This document shows, one piece after another, positions 33,441 to 40,153 of a stretch of DNA of 40,153 nucleotides; within the stretch, counting starts at the first letter, position 1, and every line of letters begins with the position of its first letter. Source of the DNA: Scytalidium lignicola (Eukaryota; Ascomycota; Leotiomycetes); contig NCSJ02000366.1 of assembly GCA_002812745.2 (NCBI GenBank), forward strand, positions 1-40,153, in the 5' to 3' direction. Made by a program: the position numbers and the translations under genes. The notes under the pieces were generated by a model that did not search any database, had not been told where the DNA came from, and saw only the letters and a program-made list of their open reading frames with translations.

Positions 33441-36090
33441 TTTGATTGAGAGAAAACGAAGAGATCCGAACGAAAGGTCCTAGTAAAAGCTTCAATGTAG
33501 AATCTTGATTGAGATTAGCTTCGATTATTCTAGAGCCAAATTTACTTAAATAAAAGATTTCCATCGTTTATATATAGTAAAGAATGAAAATGAAGACGCA
33601 AGTCTGCGGATTGTAGGGGTGGGCTTTAAAAAAGGATTACGCCAAAGAAACATGCTGCGCCTGACGCCACGTTGTGGAGAAGCCAATACGAGTGAGGTGT
33701 AAATAAGCTCAACTGCACTAGTGACATGCAGCTATTCAACAACTGGAACGGCTTGTTACGGGTTGCAGAACGGGACAAAACAGTTGAATGCCACTCGCAT
33801 GCTGAAAAGAGCGTTGAAGGCGTTGATGGGTAAACATCGAATACGAGCATGACTGCTTCCAGGAATAGATCAAAAACGGAGACTTCAGCCTTGGTCACCA
33901 ATGTTAATCTTATTTTTAGGGAATAGTGATCCTTTTATTATCACTAATCATTCGGGTGGAAAGCTGAGTACTNAAAAAAAAGGCGAGCTGGTAGAATTTT
34001 CTTGACTGAGCAATCGAAGACTTTAGCCAGCGAGATAAAGGCTATGGGGAATTGTCAATGAACACATGAACAGTTTCATCTCATATAGTTTGATAATAAC
34101 AGAGTTTGGAATTATGAAGTGTGTGTTATGTTGGAGCAATATTTATGGATATTTGAATCTTTCTCTTTAGCTCTTTCTACCATCAACGAAGTTTTTCGAA
34201 GCCCAGAGTTCAAAATAGATCAATATTCTTGGTAGAAGCGTTGTTAGCGTCGAGGTCAAATATGGTCAGCGAATGAAGTTTACCCTTATTAGCCCCCAAG
34301 TATAGCTATGATTTATAAATCTGCTTCAGCTGCNGGGGTGGCCACCTCTATAGAGTTTCGACNTTTTTACTGTTGNTTGGTATTACGGATCAGTGACACA
34401 ACTCCATTTGGAGCCTGAGGCAAATATACCTTTTGATAAAGTGTTGAATGGAATTGTGCAGGGAATGGTTCACAACGGTTGAATTGATTGATTGTCTACA
34501 AAGCTACGAATTCAGAGGTCTAATATACACAGAGTAGCGGTCTACCTACGGCCGTAACAAGAGCCGTAGGTAATTGCCATGGTTGCAATAGCTATATTCT
34601 TACTGTACTATTGTGGAGGTTACGGTGGAGAGATGGCATATCCACTATATCCACCATTCATAATTTGCATAACTTCAACATAAAGGAATATGCAAAATAT
34701 TAAATTTCAAGAAATATATTTATTAAAACTATTTTTAATATATTTTATTATTTAGTAAATTAGTTACCAAGTATAGCAAGTTTTGCCCCTGGAGGCAAAA
34801 TAGTATAAAAGCCATTCTTGCCCTTGGGGATAAAACAAAAATATGTGCACATTAAAACACAGGTTATATATATCCCTAGGGACAAGCTTTTAAACTCCAA
34901 CCCAACTTCCAAAGCATTCTAAACAGCCTGCAATAGCTCTTTTTGTAAAAGATATCTGTTAAAAATATAATTGAGAATTGAAAGTTATTTTATATATGAT
35001 TAGTTTATATGTCCGTTACATATGTTCATACTATAACAAATAACAATAAAGAAAATCAGAACTTACAAACAAGTTGAAATATATAGATTTACTTTCCAAA
35101 CTACATCTTTGCAAAGCGGAACTTGGTAAACCATGTCCAAGGCTGATTTGGCAGTGGTAAAAGCAATGTTGGAAAGCAATTACAGTACCGTGACCGCGCC
35201 CAATTTGTTACCAACCCGCTCACTGGGCGCCGAGTTAAATTTTCAACCGCGACAAAACCCAACTCGTCGCTTCCACAATACCAAAGTAGTTTTTCGAAAA
35301 TTTTATCATAAAAACCAATCACACAGCACTTATAGAAAGCGATAGCCACTAGAGGAGTTATTTCAAACATTCTAGCCGAGCTCAAGCTATGGAAACCCAG
35401 GCTTTAATCCGTGTGACTTTGCCGGTCTGTGTAGCCAGAATTGCAAATAGCTCAATACTTGCCAACCAAGCAAGTTTAAACTTAAATCCAAATATATACG
35501 TTTCAATTAGAAAATAACACATAATCAATTTTATTTGCGTAATTAAGAAAAACCAAACCTATTTGTAATTGTTATATACAAATTATAATGCCTTCTCATT
35601 CTGATCGTTTAAATCATGTCCCACTCGTACATGTTCATGACACCACCTCGTTACCTCAATAATCGCTCCCGGCATGGTTTAGAGATAATCCGTATCATCT
35701 GGATGACTGGACGATCCGAATACTTGGATAGGCTGCGTGAACTAGATGACTGGATACCGCCATCTAACTCTTGATGGTTGCCAGCCGCTATACGAAAACC
35801 ATCAACTTCCTGGTAGTCGACTCACTACCGATGATTCTATGGGCTAGACGATCTCCACTTTCATACGAGGTAGGAACACCCGTTAACAAGGAGCCCAAAG
35901 AATCATGATCTCCGTCAGTTTGTAATTTCATTTCTCCCCCCATGAAAGCAGTCTTAGGGTCTTCATAGAAAAATCACGACTTTATCTAAAATAAAATATA
36001 AGCCAATTCTCAGCTCCACATCGCCTAAAGAAAATCAAGGCTAGATTGCTCATTACTCTCCAGGACAGTCCAAAAGAGGTAACCAAATCT
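33441..36090. other. long stretch without a supported gene
   Basis: Small open frames at 33626-33901 and 35101-35385 (minus) show no domain. A perfect inverted repeat, ACCTACGGC (34544-34552) and GCCGTAGGT (34563-34571), can form a hairpin. The bases between hold CGTAACA, like an LTR edge. The part 34680-35100 is AT-rich. Some N characters lie beside T- and G-runs. Probably old transposon remnants. Confidence 0.45.
34544..34571. repeat. perfect 9-bp inverted repeat
   Basis: Arms ACCTACGGC and GCCGTAGGT are separated by ten bases. On the minus strand the loop begins TGTTACGG, the same eight bases that start the 13934 LTR, so this may be the edge of an old LTR. No second edge could be confirmed. 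Confidence 0.5.
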
Positions 36091-36099
36091 TCCCTTAGC

Positions 36100-36840
36100 G
36101 CCCATTCAAGAACAGTAGCAGTCACACCTGAAACAACCCACAGATTTCTCAGGATCTTGTTTGGAAATCCGTAAGACGACTACGACTACATTCGTCACCT
36201 TGGACAAAAAATGCTCGCAAACCAAAAGGCTTCGTATTTCAAGCTCGTTAATATTCGACAATGCCACAACGTCAAATTCTTTCTAGCATTCAACATCTAA
36301 ACATTATAGTTGTCTACGATATCTATTGCAATGATGATAAGACTTTCCTAGTGATAGAACACTTCAATATCTCTATATCCCAGTTGGAATTCCAAAGTAT
36401 AAGCTAGAGGAATAGGAGATAGCTACGATCACTGCAAAGGTACCTACATCATCTCATATACCAATGCCATGCTTACAATCTCTAATCCTTAAGGGAATGA
36501 CTTATATTTCTTCCTTAAAGCTCTCTTGCAAACACTTTTCAGCAGCAAACATCAGATTGTCTTTAGCTAAAGAGATAAAACTTGACAAGCTTAACTTTAT
36601 ACGTTCATAATATCAAACTTAACATGTTCTACTTAATCTTAGACTTTCAAAAACTTCATTATGATACCTTATACAATAGTTCAAAAGTGTCTTACATTCT
36701 GCTGGAATTCCCAATTTTAGCTAAATTAATAAAAAAGATGATACTTACACATTATCACCTTACCGAGAAAGCTCTTAGCTTTCTATCTTGTACATTATCA
36801 AGATCATTAAAGAGCTTGATGAATATAAGAGGCCACTAGT
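36100..36840 (+). pseudogene. protein-kinase-like gene relic
   Basis: Kinase motifs appear in order across shifted frames. First is 'QHLNIIVVYDIY' and 'KTFLVIEHFNISISQLEF' (about 36290-36395), matching the 'HPNIV' and hinge region of kinases. Next is 'LEE', a stop and 'EIATITAK' (about 36405-36438), then a possible intron 36440-36492. 'GMTYISSLKLSC' and 'SAANIRLSLAKEIKL' follow (about 36494-36590), equivalent to the catalytic-loop and 'NILL' region. A C-lobe stretch 'LTEKALSFLSCTLSRSLKSL' ends near 36820. The catalytic H-R-D is not visible ('CKHFSAAN' stands there), so even the ancestor may have been a pseudokinase. Stops and frame changes show it is dead. Confidence 0.55.
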
Positions 36841-38290
36841 CTTCAAATAACAATATAACAATTAATCAGACTAGCACCACTTCCTTCGTCTTACTGTACC
36901 TCCAAGGAGATTAATCTCACGAATTCATTTTGCTTTTGCAATATCACATGGAGTTGGCGATATCACAGATAAAGATAATTCGTTAAAAATACAATCGTAT
37001 AATGACGAATATGTCAATGATACCTCATCATGAATTAAATCATTTGTACTTCAAAGATTCAGAATAGTATGCCAGAAGCTAACTCTTAAGAGATGAGGTA
37101 ATATATACAGTATCACTCTAATCATAAAGTAGATTTACTAGAATTAGTAAAGGAGCAGTTAGATTTTGCATCCATTTCCCCTCTAATCAGCCTACAATAC
37201 TAAATGTGCGTATGTTCTTCGGATTGCTTGTATTACAAGGGTCTAGTGCACGTTTTCACTTGTAAACACGCCATGATCATCCTCAAGCTCATACACTTCC
37301 TAGCCCACGCCCAGCGACCGTTCTTCTCGATCATGAGAGAACACAATTACTCGTAGCACAGCATAAATAAGTTATTACAAAGTCAACTCGATAAAGGAAT
37401 CCTCGAATTCACACTTATAGGCGAAGACATTCTCTTTGAGTAGAACAACTTTTGTGATGAGAAGCAGAAATGGGAAAGAAAAGGATGCCTCTCAGGCAAT
37501 GATGTAGATTTCAACAGAGACTGTCTAATCAATCTCAAGATACTGCCATTTCAAGCAGGGCTTAACCTCGAAAGTAAGTTAACTGACAAGTTTTATTGAT
37601 TTATTCTGACAATCTTAGGCTTGCAACTCGTAACTACTAATATAGATAAACCAAACCTTTCGGCAATAAGCCTTTGGGTAGGTCCGGAAAAGCCAGAACT
37701 TAGTAACTCCACAGATAGTGAAAGTGAGGAATATCTTGATGATGATGACTGTCTATCGTAGGTGGTAGAAGACAGTGAAGACTCTGAAGATAAAAGTGCT
37801 GAAATTGAGTAGACTAGACTCTCTGGTTTTAATGGCAAGGATGTTGAATCCGAGGAAGATGAGGCATCTTAACAATGTTATATAATGAATTGACTTAGAG
37901 CATAAGAACCTGAAGAGGAAAAAATAACTCCGAATTTTTATGTTGTAATTCAGCCGTACTAAATGCACGATAATTATTCATATTAGTATGATTGGAATAG
38001 CTATCCTAATCTGTCTTGCGTTTGCTTGCTGTTTCAACCTGCTCTGCTGCTAAGTAATAATGTGTTCAGTGTGCTTTGGACCTTTCCTCCGCACTGAGAG
38101 TTCTTAAATTCCAAAATTCTGCAGTCTCGGCAGTCTCATTAGGAAGACCTTTGGGATTTGGGCCTAACTAGTTAAAGAGATACAGCCTGATCTCCATACA
38201 CCATTCCTGCTGTGTAACATGTGTCACATGCAGATGCCCAGATAGGAATTACATAATAGTCGGTTGCGCTCGTACGCTGTTTTATCGCTG
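36841..38290. other. gene-free stretch
   Basis: Open frames here (for example 37593-37968, minus) are short and have low-complexity Ser-rich composition. The plus strand at 37690-37870 is Glu/Asp-rich when read in a broken frame. It may be the tail of the kinase relic or another relic; I see no defining motif. Confidence 0.4.
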
Positions 38291-38293
38291 ACC

Positions 38294-38311
38294 AACTACC
38301 CAGGGGTAGTT
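38294..38311. repeat. palindrome, possible transposon terminus
   Basis: AACTACCC AG GGGTAGTT, eight-base arms with a two-base centre, lying just beyond the 3' end of the transposase relic. It may be part of that element's terminal inverted repeat. The other end would lie beyond the window, so this is untested. Confidence 0.4.
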
Positions 38312-38431
38312 NGCGCCAAAATTCCATCACCTTCCAAAAATCCCGTCACCTTTCGGCGATAGCCGAGCCATACAATTTTCTATACACTTTGTATCTGAAT
38401 AAAGAACAGGATATATATTTTGATGTATCTA

Positions 38432-40153
38432 CTATTCGAATTCCATAAAATCTTGATCCAACCATAATGGTTTTGTAGCTGTAGTTGTAGTTGTAGTTGT
38501 AGTTGTAGTTGTAGCTGTAGCTGTAGCTGTAGTAGTATGGGTAATATCTGTTACCCATGGATCATCTACTACTGTTCCAGGCCGCTCAACAACATTCTCT
38601 ACAGCTGTATACTGACTTGATTGAAAGTTGTATGTGCTATCCAATATAAAATCAACTTCTTGCTCTTCGTTTATAGATATTGTAGTTCCTTGGAGTGTTG
38701 TTGGATCAACTGGTTTATTAGGTGTTTCTACTAATAAATATGCTGGCACCAGGTGTTGTTTTGTCTTCCTCCCTTGAGTAATACGTCGAATTGCAGCCTT
38801 TCGTTCCTTTTCCTTTGCTCTCCACTCCTTCAGGTCTTCAAGATATATCTTTTTAATCTGTGATTCTTGTTTCCTTTGAGTAATTTAAGCTTGTTTTTGT
38901 AAAGCAGCTTCCTCCTTTTGCTTCTTGATATGAAGTTGTTCTCGAAGATCAATAACATAACCTCCATCTTTAGACCTAGTTACCCTTTTTCGGCTTCTTG
39001 CTTTGGCTTCTGATAGTTGTTTCTAGTTTGATATTCTCAAAGATTGTTCAGTGCTTGTAAGATTTAAATAATCAAGTACAAACTTCGTGCCTTTTATTGT
39101 TGATAAGTACTGATGTGCTGAAGGACTTGAAAACACTTCTGGAATATGCGTTTCAAGTTCTTCTAGAGCTTGAACGCTATGGTGTGCTGTTTTTGGTGTA
39201 GCAGGAAGAGTTGGAAGTGTTGGCTCTGGTTCTTTTGGCTGATCAGGAGTTGAATACACATGCAATTTTGCTAGTGTTTTCTCTACCTCTATTGGCTATA
39301 TACCACTTTCACAGAAAGCATAGCGTACAGTTATTTCTGTGAAGGTTTTCTTTCGAATTTCATTTAAATCACAAAGAAAAGAAGTAACTGTATATTTAGA
39401 TTCAAGGTGTATAAGAGCTTCACGGACAGCTTGTTTGTGGTAATATTTGTATGGCCGAAATACCTTTACATCTAAAGGCTGAATAATATGCATAAGGTGT
39501 GATGGAAACTGTAAAGGAATAATATGATACTTTGTAGCAAGCTCTATAAACTCTGTAGATTCATGAGATTCATGGCCATCTACAAGAAGAAGTTTATTCT
39601 TGATTGGTTGGTTTGTTTCTGAATCGATATATATACGCTTTTGTGGATGTCATATTCCTTCTTTTGCCCCAGAATATTTGATAAAATGCTGTAACCACAT
39701 AACTCTAACCTCATTATTTGTATAGCCTTTTTCAGTAGAAATAAGGCATGTATGATCAGGGAGGTTCTCTTGTACCCAACTTTCCATAATCCATATGCCT
39801 TCAACAAGTATGACAGGTGGAATAGGTGCTTTTCCATCGGCTGAGACATATTCTATAACAGTAACAGACTTGCGATTCTGAAAGATACCTTCATAGAGCT
39901 AATAATTTATTAGCAAAAGAATGTACTTAAGAGAACATATCTATTTCAATTACCTCTTTAATTTCTACTGGTACAATAACCTCCTCTCCAGGTGTAACAC
40001 CAACTTGAAAGCCTGTTTCATCCATATTATAGATATCACATCTCTTAACCTTATTTTCGTACTTTAGATCCTTGTATTTCAAAAACCATTGTTTTATTTC
40101 CTCCTTATCTTGAGCTCGAATTCGCTCCTTTTCGATTGGTTTGGTGGTAATAA
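38432..40153 (-). pseudogene. pogo/Fot1-type (DDE_1) transposase, decayed and cut by the window edge
   Basis: The coding part 40153-39954 includes 'IYNMDETGFQVG' with the first catalytic Asp. An intron-like 55-bp GT-AG segment (39953-39899) follows, then one constant frame to 38432. That frame has 'KLLLVDGHESHESTEFIEL' with the second Asp, 'YHIIPLQFPSHLMHIIQPLD' with the third acidic residue, and a long Lys/Glu/Gln-rich tail. Four stops interrupt it: TGA 39652-39650, TAG 39298-39296, TAG 39025-39023 and TAA 38887-38885. Each is one C-to-T type change from a sense codon (Arg, Trp, Gln, Gln), as RIP would cause. The tail ends in a Thr/Ala run encoded by a microsatellite. The element is inactive. 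Confidence 0.85.
38474..38535. repeat. GTAGTT / GTAGCT microsatellite
   Basis: About ten copies of a hexamer alternating GTAGTT and GTAGCT. On the minus strand it falls in the transposase tail frame and encodes a Thr-rich run with a few Ala. The Tyr/Asn/Ser-rich frame at 38346-38558 is only a shadow of this repeat. Confidence 0.85.

Noticed and set aside
34134..34559. Possible solo LTR between TGTTATG and CGTAACA
   Set aside because: The ends fit loosely but there is no five-base target duplication and no match to the other LTR.
38346..38558. Tyr/Asn/Ser-repeat protein
   Set aside because: It is the shadow frame of the hexamer microsatellite in the transposase tail.

Overview
The window looks like nuclear DNA from a filamentous ascomycete (Pezizomycotina). 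Genes carry many short GT-AG introns of about 45-70 bp. HET-domain, F-box and NRPS-like genes are present, and transposon relics are decayed in the way repeat-induced point mutation (RIP) would produce. I cannot name the species.

Left part (1-12.9 kb): a compact candidate secondary-metabolite cluster. In order it holds a large haem-oxygenase-like diiron oxygenase (HDO) with a membrane anchor (minus), a 2-oxoglutarate/Fe(II) dioxygenase (minus), an NRPS-like A-T-TE synthetase (plus) and a ten-exon MFS transporter (plus). The dioxygenase and synthetase diverge from a 1.7-kb intergenic region that carries a tandem repeat of about 415 bp. A plausible scheme is that the synthetase activates and condenses an aryl/alpha-keto acid, the two iron enzymes tailor the product, and the MFS protein exports it. 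This scheme is inference. The domain calls rest on motifs seen in the sequence.

Middle (13-25 kb): an AT-rich transposon island. A Ty3/gypsy element has an intact-looking 5' LTR (13934-14291), then gag, zinc-knuckle, protease and RT relics that stop near 17640. A decayed Ty1/copia polyprotein (about 19.5-21.2 kb) follows, then unassignable AT-rich sequence.

Right part (25.9-40.2 kb): a YeeE/YedE-like transporter fragment; an intact nine-exon isochorismatase-like hydrolase with a signal peptide; an F-box relic; a HET-domain pseudogene with RIP-type stop codons; a two-exon secreted PAN/Apple-like protein; a protein-kinase relic; and a decayed pogo/Fot1-type transposase that runs off the right edge. 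Many single N characters lie next to homopolymer runs, so single-base frame breaks must be read with caution.
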